A stretch of 30,710 bases of DNA, taken from a virus. The notes beneath the pieces were generated by a model that worked only from the letters and a program-made list of their open reading frames with translations, ran no database searches and was not told the origin of the DNA. Position numbers and translations under genes: made by a program. Numbering within the stretch: position 1 is the first letter of the stretch; every line of letters begins with the position of its first letter. The stretch is taken from positions 1 through 30,710 of the IMG/VR virus record IMGVR_UViG_3300025133_000429; one strand, written 5' to 3'. Positions 21,799 through 30,691 of the stretch are shown piece after piece.

Positions 21799-22536
21799 TT
21801 ATTTAAATCTAGATTTCATTGCATTGTAATTTTGTAATACTTCTGATACTGATAGTTCTTTGTTGTACACCTTAACGATTGGTATTTTACCATTCCAAAC
21901 CCTAAGTGGCGTTACTACACCACCAATTTTAAAAGTTTCTGTTGAGTTTATGGTGGCACTTAGGGTATTGGAACGTATGTATAGTGATTCGGCAACCCCA
22001 TTTACATATAAGGTGGCACCAGATGCATCACTATTACCATTATATGTTACTGTGAGATTGTACCACATTGACGTAGATAGTGCTGTACTACCCCACACAA
22101 TAATACCATTCAATCCACCGTTATTTTGTAAATCAAACCTAAGATATGGGTTACCACCAGTGAGAGTGGGGTCTTCATAGACACTATAATGATAACCCCG
22201 TGCTGGTGGATTTGAATATTTAGATAAAATGGGTGTTAATACACTACTTAAAAATACATCACAATATACCCAAGTAGAAAAACTAAACACATCTGTACGC
22301 TCTAAATCAAGTGTAGTGTCACTAAAATCTATATAATCATCAAGACCATCAAATACCCAACTACCATTATTATCTGTATCATAAGTCACACCACTTTCTA
22401 ATGTGCCAATAGATTGTGTTATTGATAAATCATTACATATAGTATCATCACTAATATAAGATTGTGGGTTTGCACCATCACAATACAAAATCAACCCATC
22501 AGTAACTATTTTACCACCACCTTCTAGTGTACTCAT
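21799..22536 (-). CDS. LamG-like adhesin, copy 2
   Basis: A 245-residue protein. It opens with KIVTDGLILYCDGANPQSYI and GSWVFDGLDDYIDF, followed by VFSFSTWVYCDVF, MWYNLTVTYNGNSDASGATL and YVNGVAESLY, the typical LamG strand and loop pattern. It ends with LSVSEVLQNYNAMKSRF, shared with the other copies. It overlaps the upstream LamG gene by 4 bases (ATGA), so translation is coupled. A carbohydrate-binding role at the tail tip is likely. Confidence 0.75.
   Translation of the reverse strand: MSTLEGGGKIVTDGLILYCDGANPQSYISDDTICNDLSITQSIGTLESGVTYDTDNNGSWVFDGLDDYIDFSDTTLDLERTDVFSFSTWVYCDVFLSSVLTPILSKYSNPPARGYHYSVYEDPTLTGGNPYLRFDLQNNGGLNGIIVWGSTALSTSMWYNLTVTYNGNSDASGATLYVNGVAESLYIRSNTLSATINSTETFKIGGVVTPLRVWNGKIPIVKVYNKELSVSEVLQNYNAMKSRFK
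22331..22514 (-). repeat. LamG N-terminal duplication, copy B
   Basis: The partner of 21301-21484. Differences are scattered, about 14 by eye, and many are synonymous. Confidence 0.85.
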
Positions 22537-23273
22537 AATCCAAATCTATATTTTAATGCGTTATAATTTTGTAATATTTCTGATGTCGATAGTTCTTTAT
22601 TATACACTTGAAATGTTGCCACATTACCAGGACTATAGTAGCTACCAATTTTGTTGATATATGTGTCCCAAGCAGTATTATGCATAGCAACGTATGTCGC
22701 ATACGCTGCTGTAGTTATACTCTGCACCACACCGTTTATATAAATTTTTAATCCATTATATGCTAAAGCACCACCACGACCATCATACGTCCCAACTATG
22801 TTTAACCATTGACCTTCTAAGGATGTTAAGGTTCCAGTGTATATGTAATTATATGCACCGTATGAACCAACGGACTCATCATATAACACCAAATAAAGTT
22901 TGGAATCAGTCGCACAATAAAATTGCCACTCACCAGCTTTATAATTGGGGTAATCAAATTTGTTTGCTATGGTAAATGAGTCTGCCTGGTCTATAACAAC
23001 CCATGCTGACATACTAAAAGGTGAATCACTGCTACCATCACCAAAACTAAATATATCACCATGACCTAAGTTTATATAATCATTTGTACCATCAAATTCA
23101 AAATAACCTTTATTATTTGAACTAAACCCTACACCATTTTCAACTGACCCCGTAACACCACCCATTAGACTATTTACATATGTGCCACTACCTGGGTATG
23201 ACTTTTTGTTGGCCGCATCTAAATAAAATATCAAACCATCTGTTACTATTTTTGGTGAAAATCTAAATGACAT
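22533..23273 (-). CDS. LamG-like adhesin, copy 1
   Basis: A 246-residue protein. It starts with KIVTDGLIFYLDAANKKSYP and has GYFEFDGTNDYINLG, FSMSAWVVIDQ, GQWLNIVGTYDGRGG, IYINGVVQ and ends LSTSEILQNYNALKYRFGL. The fold is LamG/concanavalin-like. It is the most divergent of the three copies and lies directly downstream of the 768-aa fibre gene (2-base gap), so it may form part of the same fibre. Confidence 0.75.
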   Translation of the reverse strand: MSFRFSPKIVTDGLIFYLDAANKKSYPGSGTYVNSLMGGVTGSVENGVGFSSNNKGYFEFDGTNDYINLGHGDIFSFGDGSSDSPFSMSAWVVIDQADSFTIANKFDYPNYKAGEWQFYCATDSKLYLVLYDESVGSYGAYNYIYTGTLTSLEGQWLNIVGTYDGRGGALAYNGLKIYINGVVQSITTAAYATYVAMHNTAWDTYINKIGSYYSPGNVATFQVYNKELSTSEILQNYNALKYRFGL

Positions 23274-23275
23274 AT

Positions 23276-25582
23276 TTATATACTTCTTATTATTGTTTTT
23301 ATTGTGTACGTTCCAGTTACTGCTGATATTGCTAAAGTTGCGTTAGCTCCAGAAATTGAAACATTAAAGGTTGCACCACTAGTACTACTACCAATATCAT
23401 TTGTTGTTACATCATTAAACTCTACCGTTGTACCACTCCATATCGACATAATATTACCAGACCTAGCACCACCATTACCAACAAGTGTATAATCAAAAAA
23501 CGCCCCAGTGTATGCCGAAATTGGCATTGAATAAATGTTTGTTGTTCCAGCAGATGCCACTGTTTTTGTTGTTGTATTTAAAGATGGTGCCATAAATGAA
23601 CCCATATTTATTATATCATCAGAAAACACTTCAAATACTGGTAATCCAGATATATTATTAACCGCAAATAAGGAACCTATAAGAGTATCACTAACCGTAA
23701 ACAATTCTCCATTTGAACCACGAACATCAAATATTGGATTTGTTGTGCCAGAGCCAATTAATGTTAATATCGGGCTTGTATTAGCTGAAAATAATGCACT
23801 TGTGCCCGTTAACCCCTTGACATTAGTATCACCAGTTACAATTAAATCCCCATTAATCGTTAACCCTGTTACACTATTAATTGTTGCAATTAAATCTGAT
23901 TCACCATTATTTCTTGATATCGTAAACGTGTTTGTATCATTATATGTGAATCCACTCACAAATGTGTTTGTTGTGGCACCAGAAATTGTACTTAAATCAA
24001 TAGTATAATTATTACCATCATTTCTATCTAATGTGATTAATTTAGTTCCATTATTATATGTTCCACCAGTTGTAAAAGTATCTGCTAACCCAGTTACATT
24101 AAATGTGCCACCACTATTATTATTAAATGTTATAATACCAGTATTAATATTATATGTCCCACCAGTTACCTTAACATCACTAGAAAGAATAGAAAGGTCA
24201 GTAACAAAATTTGTGGAATCATTTCTGGAAGTTGTTAATTGGTAATTACCATTATTGAATGTTACACCACTAACAAATGTATCGGTAATTCCAGTTACAT
24301 TAAATGTATTACCGCTATTATTATTAAATGTTATAATATCAGTACTTGAGTTATATGTTCCACCCGTTACAAATGTATTTTCAGATGATGGTACAGCAAC
24401 ATCAATTTTTTGTATGTTACCAACTTGTGTTATTGTTGTATTTGAACCACCAGATATTGTGTTAAATACTAGTGTTGTGCCAGATTTTCCACTAAATATT
24501 TCATTTGCCCCACCAACATTTAAACCATTTTCAACCTTAGTGTCAAGTATTATTTGTGTATTACCAGTATATGTGTTAAATAAGGTTAAATCAGTCTTAC
24601 CACTTAAAACTGGTAATAAATCAACACTAAGTGTTGATAAACCTTCATTTCTATCAAGTTCAAGTGTTGTTGAATTAAGTGTTGTTGCTGTAACAAATGT
24701 ATCGGTAATTCCAGTTATGGTTACATTAAATAACCCACCATCATTACGGTTAATTGTTAAAATATTAGAATTATATGTCCCACCTGTAGAATATATTTCA
24801 TTGGTTTGTACATACCCAGTAACATATGCGACATTTGTGATTTCACTAGGGTTAGAACCACTAACAGTTAAATTATAAAAAGAACTAGCTTGTAGGTTTG
24901 TTGCACCACTAACAATTAAATTATCTTTTATGGTTATTGGTGAACAACCATAAATATTTGTGACATATAAATCTGCAATACAATTACCAACACCACCAGA
25001 AAAAACAATGGGGGTTAAGTCTGTAGTTAGGTCAACACTATCATTTCTTTCAAGTGTAAGTATATTACCAGAAAGCGTTGTTCCACTCACAAATGTGTTT
25101 GTTGTGGCACCAGAAATTGTACTTAAATCAATAGTATAATTATTACCATCATTTCTATCTAATGTGATTAATTTAGTTCCATTATTATAGGTTCCACCAG
25201 TCGTAAAACTATCTGTTATCCCAGTTATATCTACAGTTGTTGCATCATTTCTATCTAATGATATAATATCTGTATTAGAATTAAATGTTCCACCTGTCAC
25301 AAATGTATTATTGGGATTTATTATATCAAGAATATTTGTCCCACCAGAGAAATAGGTTGTGGCTTCAATCGTGGTTGCTGTAATTGATTGAACGTTAATA
25401 TTACTATTAAATGTTACAAGACCAGTACCTAGCGTTATTGTAGTATCACCACTACAACTCTGAACCAAATTTGTGTACATACTAGTACATGCACTCAATA
25501 CAGGAGTAGTACTACCAGTTAATACTGATGGTTTAATTATAAATGTCTTATTTACGTTTGGTGTATTATTGTTACAACTCAT
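23276..25582 (-). CDS. Long repetitive tail fibre protein
   Basis: A 768-residue protein made largely of repeated units such as FVTGGTYNSSTDIITFNNNS and TFNVTGITDTFVSG, rich in T, N, G and S. This is the pattern of a trimeric beta-helical fibre shaft. MSCNNNTPNVNKTFIIKPSV at the start could be the attachment part. Toward the C-terminus (from about residue 600) the repeats give way to a globular segment ending in GTYTIKTIIRSI. A 108-bp stretch is present in two identical copies, indicating repeat homogenisation. It overlaps the gp15-like gene by 4 bases upstream and abuts LamG copy 1 downstream. Confidence 0.8.
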   Translation of the reverse strand: MSCNNNTPNVNKTFIIKPSVLTGSTTPVLSACTSMYTNLVQSCSGDTTITLGTGLVTFNSNINVQSITATTIEATTYFSGGTNILDIINPNNTFVTGGTFNSNTDIISLDRNDATTVDITGITDSFTTGGTYNNGTKLITLDRNDGNNYTIDLSTISGATTNTFVSGTTLSGNILTLERNDSVDLTTDLTPIVFSGGVGNCIADLYVTNIYGCSPITIKDNLIVSGATNLQASSFYNLTVSGSNPSEITNVAYVTGYVQTNEIYSTGGTYNSNILTINRNDGGLFNVTITGITDTFVTATTLNSTTLELDRNEGLSTLSVDLLPVLSGKTDLTLFNTYTGNTQIILDTKVENGLNVGGANEIFSGKSGTTLVFNTISGGSNTTITQVGNIQKIDVAVPSSENTFVTGGTYNSSTDIITFNNNSGNTFNVTGITDTFVSGVTFNNGNYQLTTSRNDSTNFVTDLSILSSDVKVTGGTYNINTGIITFNNNSGGTFNVTGLADTFTTGGTYNNGTKLITLDRNDGNNYTIDLSTISGATTNTFVSGFTYNDTNTFTISRNNGESDLIATINSVTGLTINGDLIVTGDTNVKGLTGTSALFSANTSPILTLIGSGTTNPIFDVRGSNGELFTVSDTLIGSLFAVNNISGLPVFEVFSDDIINMGSFMAPSLNTTTKTVASAGTTNIYSMPISAYTGAFFDYTLVGNGGARSGNIMSIWSGTTVEFNDVTTNDIGSSTSGATFNVSISGANATLAISAVTGTYTIKTIIRSI
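23951..24058 (-). repeat. 108-bp identical repeat in fibre gene, copy 1
   Basis: Identical by reading to 25082-25189. It codes for the segment containing LITLDRNDGNNYTIDLST. Protein repeats elsewhere in the gene are diverged at the DNA level, so this pair is recent or homogenised. Confidence 0.85.
25082..25189 (-). repeat. 108-bp identical repeat in fibre gene, copy 2
   Basis: The partner of 23951-24058, about 1.13 kb apart in direct orientation. Recombination between the copies would delete an in-frame block of repeats. Confidence 0.85.
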
Positions 25583-26631
25583 ATTATTTTACCTATTAAT
25601 GTGAACTTAGCAGTAGTATAAAAATCTCTACTTACCTTAATATATATACTATCCCCAGCACTAATAATTATATTACTACCAATTGTTAACCCATTCAATT
25701 TTTCAACCCCATTAACCTTTAATAATATATTTGTTGCACCTTCAATATTAGTTATATTTGTATATTTTAAATCAAAATCAGAAACAAAGATAAAGTCTGG
25801 TTCTGAACGTGGTTTAAATATTACATTATGAAATACACTACCTTCGGATTTATTAATACTTGTGGTGAATTTTGGTAGCACTGGTGTATCACTAATCTCT
25901 GTCATAACTAACGCCCTATTTATTGCTGGAATAACCTCAAACTTATTTTCATCTAATACATACCCTTCAAGCCTTATCTCAAATGGTTGAACATAAAATC
26001 TTCTATTTTCAAAATCATCTATATTACTTTCATCACCAATATTTTCTAATATCAAAGGCATTGGGTGTCCATTTACTCTTATATAGTATTGTATAGCGTT
26101 AAATGCTTGTTGCATTTTTACGTTTATCTTATTTAAGTCTCTCATTCTATTACAGAATAACCTAACTTCATATGTAATATCAACAGATGTTGGTTGAGGT
26201 ATTTTGTATAAATCAACACCTTTTCTTCCACCAGCAAATGTTGGTACTTTCATATATGTATAAGTTCTTCTACCTGGAATATTGAATAATCCAGCTTGGT
26301 TTTTACCAACCTGGGGGTTTGGTTGCCTAACTATTGTTATGAAAGGCATCTTAATATCTTTATATTTATCTGCATGTTGCCACGTTTTACTAAATTCAGA
26401 CCACCTTTGAAGTGTTAAAAATATAACGGGGACTTTTTCACCATTTATTACAATTTCTAAATCTTTTTCTACAAATTCAATAAATGATTTATCCATATCT
26501 TCATACATAACACCTCTAGGTAGATAAGTACCATTCTTATCAATATCATTAAGTATTTCTTGTCTTCTTTCGACACCAACTTTATCCTTTATTATTTTTA
26601 TATTTTTTCTAAACCCGTGTGGGAGTGCCAT
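25579..26631 (-). CDS. Tail completion protein, gp15-like
   Basis: A 350-residue protein. KVPVIFLTLQRWSEF is followed by MPFITIVRQP, then PTSVDITYEVRLFCNRMRDL, AFNAIQYYI, and ENRRFYVQPFEIRLEGYV. The order of a VP(I/V) strand, an IxYELxxFxRxxxDxxxI segment, an AIxYYF-like helix and an RRxxxxxFEIxxEGY strand parallels T4 gp15. That protein caps the tail and stabilises the sheath's proximal end. Residues beyond about 250 form an extra C-terminal domain. The similarity is a pattern match by eye, not a computed alignment. It follows the gp14-like gene by 49 bases and overlaps the fibre gene by 4. Confidence 0.5.
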   Translation of the reverse strand: MALPHGFRKNIKIIKDKVGVERRQEILNDIDKNGTYLPRGVMYEDMDKSFIEFVEKDLEIVINGEKVPVIFLTLQRWSEFSKTWQHADKYKDIKMPFITIVRQPNPQVGKNQAGLFNIPGRRTYTYMKVPTFAGGRKGVDLYKIPQPTSVDITYEVRLFCNRMRDLNKINVKMQQAFNAIQYYIRVNGHPMPLILENIGDESNIDDFENRRFYVQPFEIRLEGYVLDENKFEVIPAINRALVMTEISDTPVLPKFTTSINKSEGSVFHNVIFKPRSEPDFIFVSDFDLKYTNITNIEGATNILLKVNGVEKLNGLTIGSNIIISAGDSIYIKVSRDFYTTAKFTLIGKII

Positions 26632-26680
26632 AATAATTATATTTTATTGTTTATTTCTTCGTTAACCATAATTATATTTT

Positions 26681-27202
26681 TTAATATCCACGGAACTCAT
26701 TCTCATCTACTGCGGCACATAATACCGTCCTATATACTCCCTTATACCCCATTATCGTATGTTTATTATCGTAATTTTTAACCCCATCATTTACTACCGA
26801 ATAATACCTAACATCTGTTTCACTAACAGCATATCCTACGTAATCACCATAACTTAAATCAACATCTAATTCGCTTAGTTGCTCTTCATAAATGGCAAAT
26901 GTGAATTGACCATCTTGTAAGTATCTAAGTGACCCAGGTCCACTGTTATATGTTTTATTTTCGGCCTCAGCAAGAATAGGGACAACCCTTAACTCAACTG
27001 GTGGGAAAAACCTAATCTCATCCTTACCAGCCTCATTATAAATATCATCAGATGATGTCATTGTTCTATCAACCCTATACAATACAATAACAAAGTTCCC
27101 ATCACCCTCAACGGATTCACGGGACATGGATTGCTCCAGTTGAAAATCTTCTTGAGAAAAAAATTTATTTATTCTATTTATTGGTATACGATTGTTGGAC
27201 AT
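26681..27202 (-). CDS. Putative neck protein, gp14-like
   Basis: A 173-residue protein. The C-terminal part, GDYVGYAVSETDVRYYSVVN then DGVKNYDNKHTIMGYKGVYR, resembles the GDxIYFP...FEIxxV...LGxxxxYKL portion of T4 gp14, a neck protein that joins head and tail. The N-terminal part lacks such features. It precedes the gp15-like gene, as in T4 (14 then 15). It could instead be another virion structural protein. An ATATTTATT box lies 13 bases upstream of the start. Confidence 0.42.
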   Translation of the reverse strand: MSNNRIPINRINKFFSQEDFQLEQSMSRESVEGDGNFVIVLYRVDRTMTSSDDIYNEAGKDEIRFFPPVELRVVPILAEAENKTYNSGPGSLRYLQDGQFTFAIYEEQLSELDVDLSYGDYVGYAVSETDVRYYSVVNDGVKNYDNKHTIMGYKGVYRTVLCAAVDENEFRGY

Positions 27203-27214
27203 AATATTTTTTTA

Positions 27215-27222
27215 ATAAATAT
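27215..27222 (-). promoter_or_regulatory. ATATTTATT box upstream of the gp14-like gene
   Basis: TTCAAATATTTATTAAA in the coding sense, 13 bases before the start at 27202. If it is a promoter, the leader would be very short. Confidence 0.35.
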
Positions 27223-27250
27223 TTGAAATATTTAAATTGTTGTTGAATTA

Positions 27251-27281
27251 TTGATTTTTTGTCAATTTATGTGTATATTTG
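27251..27281 (+). promoter_or_regulatory. Bacteroidota-type promoter of helicase gene
   Basis: TTG (27251-27253), a 20-base spacer and TATATTTG (27274-27281) match the host-type consensus. It lies 33 bases before the TTG start of the SNF2 helicase gene. No ATATTTATT box is present, consistent with early or middle expression. Confidence 0.55.
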
Positions 27282-27314
27282 TTATATAATATTTTTTTTT
27301 AATTTATTAATAAT

Positions 27315-29186
27315 TTGATTAATTTGGATGATATAAAAGATAAAGGTGTTATAGTGATACTTGAAAATTATGAAGGTAAAAATCCCTACATAAAAAAATT
27401 TAAGCATCGATTAACTAAAAATAAAAAAATAACACTAACTCAAAATCAAACCAATTACATACTTAATAATCATAATTTTGAACCAAAGTATGTAAATAAA
27501 ATAGTTGGTATCACTGAATATCTTGGTAATGAGTTTAAAAAAAGTCAAAACATTTCATTTGTTCCAGTAAAAATCCTAATAGAATATGTTCTTGGTGAAA
27601 CCGATAAGGCTTTTCATGTCTATGGTAAACTAAAAAGAAATCAAGAAAAATGTGAAATGTACTTCATACCAAAAACACAATTGCTTGATGACCCATATTA
27701 TGAAGAAATAGAAGTTGATGTTGATTTTGAAAAATATCAGAAATTAGATACATTTGAACTCAGTGATGGTACTATAGGTAGAACACTATATGAACACCAA
27801 AAGGAAGGTGTAAAGTTTCTCCTATCAAGAAATGGTTGCTTATTAGCTGACGATATGGGGCTTGGGAAAACGGTAATGAGTATTATTGCCGCTTTAGAAT
27901 CTGGTGCAGAAAGAATTCTTATTGTGTGTCCAGCCTCCGTAAAGATAAATTGGGAAAGGGAAATACACTACCTACAATGCTATGATACAAAAATAATTGA
28001 TGGTAAAAGATGGGAACAAGCTAAATTCACAATAATTAACTATGATTTGTTAAAAAACTTTCATGAAATCCCAGGTAAAAACTTTTCAGAAGATGATTTA
28101 TGTTGGGATAATCAACATATTGTTAGCTCAAACTTTGACTTATGTATAATAGATGAGGCTCACTATCTTAAAAACTCAAACAGCATAAGAGGTAGTATAA
28201 TGAAAGATATATGTACAAGTTATGGTATTGAAAAAGTTTGGCTTTTAAGTGGAACACCAGTAGCAAATAGACCAATGGATTTCTATAACTTATTAAAATT
28301 AATAAAATCACCGCTGGCTGATAATTGGAAATTTTATGTTCAAAGATATTGCGAAGGTAGACAAATCACAACAACACTTAAAAATGGTAGAAAGAAGAAA
28401 ATTTGGTTAACAAATGGTGCATCTAACTTAGACGAACTTGCATTAAAAACTAAGAATTTATACTTAAGAAGACTTAAGACTGATATTTCTGATATGCCAG
28501 AAAAAAACATATCACCAGTTTACCATAATTTAAATAAAAAACAAAGAAAAAATTATGAAAATCTATGGGAAGAATATCTTGATGAGAGGGCAAAACAAAA
28601 GAAACGAGGTATTCCACCAAAAGATATGGTTGAACTTGGTCTATTAAGAAAGTTTGTTGCAATGGAGGCCATACCATTAACCATAGACATGGCTGAAAAT
28701 ATCATTGAACAAGGCAATAAGGTTATAATATTCACAAACTTTACTGATGAATTAATGGAATTTGATAAATACTTTGGTAATAAATGTGTTATTCATTATG
28801 GTGAAATGAGTGATAAAGAAAAACAACGTTCAGTCGATAGTTTCCAACAAAATGATAATATAAAGGTCTTTATTGGTAATATAAAGTCAGCTGGTGTTGG
28901 TATCACCCTCACAGAAGCCACATATGTCATATTTAACTCATTTAGTTGGGTTCCTGGTAATAATGAGCAAGCAGAAGATAGAAGCTACAGAATAGGGCAA
29001 AAAAACAATGTGACAGTCTATTATCAATTATTTAATAATACTGTATCAACAATAATGTGGGGTACTGTTAAAAAGAAACAATCTGTCATTGATTCTATCA
29101 TAAATACTAAACAAATAGATGATGATGAATCCATGCGAAAAGCAATGGAAATAATGCTTAATGAAATAATTGATAATTATGAATAG
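27315..29186 (+). CDS. SNF2-family helicase/ATPase
   Basis: A 623-residue protein. Helicase motifs are in order: Walker A LADDMGLGKT (about 177-186), DEAH (280-283), LSGTPVANRP (311-320), a C-terminal domain with IIFTNF (471-476), and motif VI EQAEDRSYRIGQ (551-562). This matches SNF2/SMARCAL1/HepA-type translocases, which remodel DNA or protein-DNA complexes and in phages assist replication or recombination. The first 150 residues are a specific N-terminal region. No in-frame ATG exists near the start: TTG at 27315 is the probable start, with TTG at 27324 as an alternative. It overlaps the glutaredoxin gene by 17 bases at the 3' end and has a host-like promoter. Confidence 0.92.
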   Translation: MINLDDIKDKGVIVILENYEGKNPYIKKFKHRLTKNKKITLTQNQTNYILNNHNFEPKYVNKIVGITEYLGNEFKKSQNISFVPVKILIEYVLGETDKAFHVYGKLKRNQEKCEMYFIPKTQLLDDPYYEEIEVDVDFEKYQKLDTFELSDGTIGRTLYEHQKEGVKFLLSRNGCLLADDMGLGKTVMSIIAALESGAERILIVCPASVKINWEREIHYLQCYDTKIIDGKRWEQAKFTIINYDLLKNFHEIPGKNFSEDDLCWDNQHIVSSNFDLCIIDEAHYLKNSNSIRGSIMKDICTSYGIEKVWLLSGTPVANRPMDFYNLLKLIKSPLADNWKFYVQRYCEGRQITTTLKNGRKKKIWLTNGASNLDELALKTKNLYLRRLKTDISDMPEKNISPVYHNLNKKQRKNYENLWEEYLDERAKQKKRGIPPKDMVELGLLRKFVAMEAIPLTIDMAENIIEQGNKVIIFTNFTDELMEFDKYFGNKCVIHYGEMSDKEKQRSVDSFQQNDNIKVFIGNIKSAGVGITLTEATYVIFNSFSWVPGNNEQAEDRSYRIGQKNNVTVYYQLFNNTVSTIMWGTVKKKQSVIDSIINTKQIDDDESMRKAMEIMLNEIIDNYE

Positions 29187-29439
29187 AGTAAGAGTTTATG
29201 GTTTTGATGATTGTCCATTTTGTAAACAATTAATGGAAACATTTGATAAGGATAATATTGATTATGTTTATGTTGATATTGACCTTGATGAAAACCAAGA
29301 AGAAACCAATAAAATAATGAAAATTGGTAAAACAGATAGTGTACCTATTGTTTTAGTTAATAACACTCTTCTATCTCCAGATGTTAGCTTCACATCAATA
29401 ACCGAAGCACATAAACTCACCAAGAAGTTTTTATTATAA
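29170..29439 (+). CDS. Glutaredoxin
   Basis: An 89-residue protein. The redox motif CPFC is at residues 15-18 in the long form, and the cis-proline region is DSVPIVLVNN. This is the classical glutaredoxin fold and size. It would reduce phage or host ribonucleotide reductase in dNTP supply, as T4 nrdC does, although here it lies outside any nrd genes in the window. It starts inside the helicase 3' end; a second ATG at 29179 (MNRVRV) is an alternative start with a shorter overlap and matches family starts better. Translational coupling with the helicase is likely. Confidence 0.88.
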   Translation: MIIMNRVRVYGFDDCPFCKQLMETFDKDNIDYVYVDIDLDENQEETNKIMKIGKTDSVPIVLVNNTLLSPDVSFTSITEAHKLTKKFLL

Positions 29440-29455
29440 TTTATTTTAGTTAAAT

Positions 29456-29504
29456 AATATAAAGTTTTACGATAAATCAAATATTTATAATAAAACTTTA
29501 TATT
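29456..29504. promoter_or_regulatory. 14-bp inverted repeat around a late box
   Basis: AATATAAAGTTTTA (29456-29469) is perfectly complementary to TAAAACTTTATATT (29491-29504). The 21-base loop holds ATATTTAT (29481-29488). The ATG of the gp13-like gene follows immediately. It could terminate the glutaredoxin transcript, be an operator, or hide the start in a longer read-through RNA. Confidence 0.6.
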
Positions 29505-30644
29505 ATGCCAGTAAGTAACGAAGATAAACAAAGAGTGTTTGAACAATTTAGGGTCTCAATGGGTGCCCCATTGAGACAAATTGAATTAACCGATGATATG
29601 TTATGTGTATTATTAGAAATATCTATAGAAGATTATGCACAATATACACAAGAATGGCTCATTGAACATCAATGGCAATCATTATTAGGGAAGAATATTG
29701 ATACAACAGATATGGCCTTTGCATTAAGTGTTAGAGACTTCGATTTTATGACACAATATACATATGCATATTCAAAACAAGTTGGTCTTCAAGCCAGAGG
29801 ACCATGGGAATTAAAAAAAGATTATATAGACATTGAATCTGGTAGACAGGTATATGAGATACCAGCTGGTAGAGAGGTTAATGAAGTGTTATGGATTACA
29901 CCCCCAACAACACAAATGGCATTGTTTGCTAATTATGCTGGGATTGATTATGGGTTTGGTGGTGGATATGGTCAACTTGGTAGTGGAAGTGGTGGTGGAT
30001 ATGGTTTTGGTGGAAATGGTGGATATTATATATCACCAGCATATGATATTTTATTAACCGCATCCGATTTAAACCTAAAGAACAGACTACTTAGAAGTGA
30101 GTTGGTTTATAAGCTTACTGCTGGTCCAAACGGAACAAGACTTTTACATTTATTGAGTACTCCAGGGTCTAAATTTACCTTTGGACATGGTATTGCTGGT
30201 AATCCAAGCTCGGTCAACTTAACTGGATGCCAAGTATGGTATTTTTATTATGATACGAATGGTGATGCGGATGAATGTAGAAAAGACAACCCAGATATTA
30301 TAAAATTACCAAATGAAGTGCCTTTAGCTAAATTAGATTACTCAACATTTAATGAGCCAACTAAGACACTAATACGACAGTTATTCATTGCTGAGGCAAA
30401 AAGAGCCTTGGGTAGAACAAGAGGTAAATTTGGTGGTATTGTGGGTCCCCCAGAGGCAGAAAGAACAATGGATTATGATTCATTACTTAGTGAAGGTAAT
30501 GAAGAAAGAAAGGCAATTCTAGAACGATTAGATACCAGATTAGAGAGACTTTCATCAACAAAACAATTAGAAAGAGGGGCAACCGAGGCTGAATTCTTAA
30601 ATAAATCACTTAAATTTAGACCATTAGGGTTCTACGTTAAATAA
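29505..30644 (+). CDS. Putative neck protein, gp13-like
   Basis: A 379-residue protein. The opening VFEQFRVSMGAPLRQIELTD matches the pattern YCLRRLGAPVxxINVxDxQ of T4-like gp13 neck proteins. It ends with IAEAKRALGRTRGKFGG, LDTRLERLSS and EAEFLNKSLKFRPLGFYVK, as in that family. In T4, gp13 and gp14 form the neck that closes the head after packaging. A glycine/tyrosine-rich insertion (GFGGGYGQLGSGSGGGYG, about residues 149-170) is unusual and may be a flexible loop. It is transcribed opposite to the tail genes but has an ATATTTAT box, so it is probably late. Confidence 0.58.
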   Translation: MPVSNEDKQRVFEQFRVSMGAPLRQIELTDDMLCVLLEISIEDYAQYTQEWLIEHQWQSLLGKNIDTTDMAFALSVRDFDFMTQYTYAYSKQVGLQARGPWELKKDYIDIESGRQVYEIPAGREVNEVLWITPPTTQMALFANYAGIDYGFGGGYGQLGSGSGGGYGFGGNGGYYISPAYDILLTASDLNLKNRLLRSELVYKLTAGPNGTRLLHLLSTPGSKFTFGHGIAGNPSSVNLTGCQVWYFYYDTNGDADECRKDNPDIIKLPNEVPLAKLDYSTFNEPTKTLIRQLFIAEAKRALGRTRGKFGGIVGPPEAERTMDYDSLLSEGNEERKAILERLDTRLERLSSTKQLERGATEAEFLNKSLKFRPLGFYVK

Positions 30645-30691
30645 CTGTAGATTAATATTAAAAAAACTTCGGTTCAATAAACTTTAAAATT

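Noticed and set aside
23304-24878. Plus-strand frames opposite the 768-aa fibre gene
   Set aside because: The V/P/L-rich translation mirrors the repeats of the fibre gene; no independent features.
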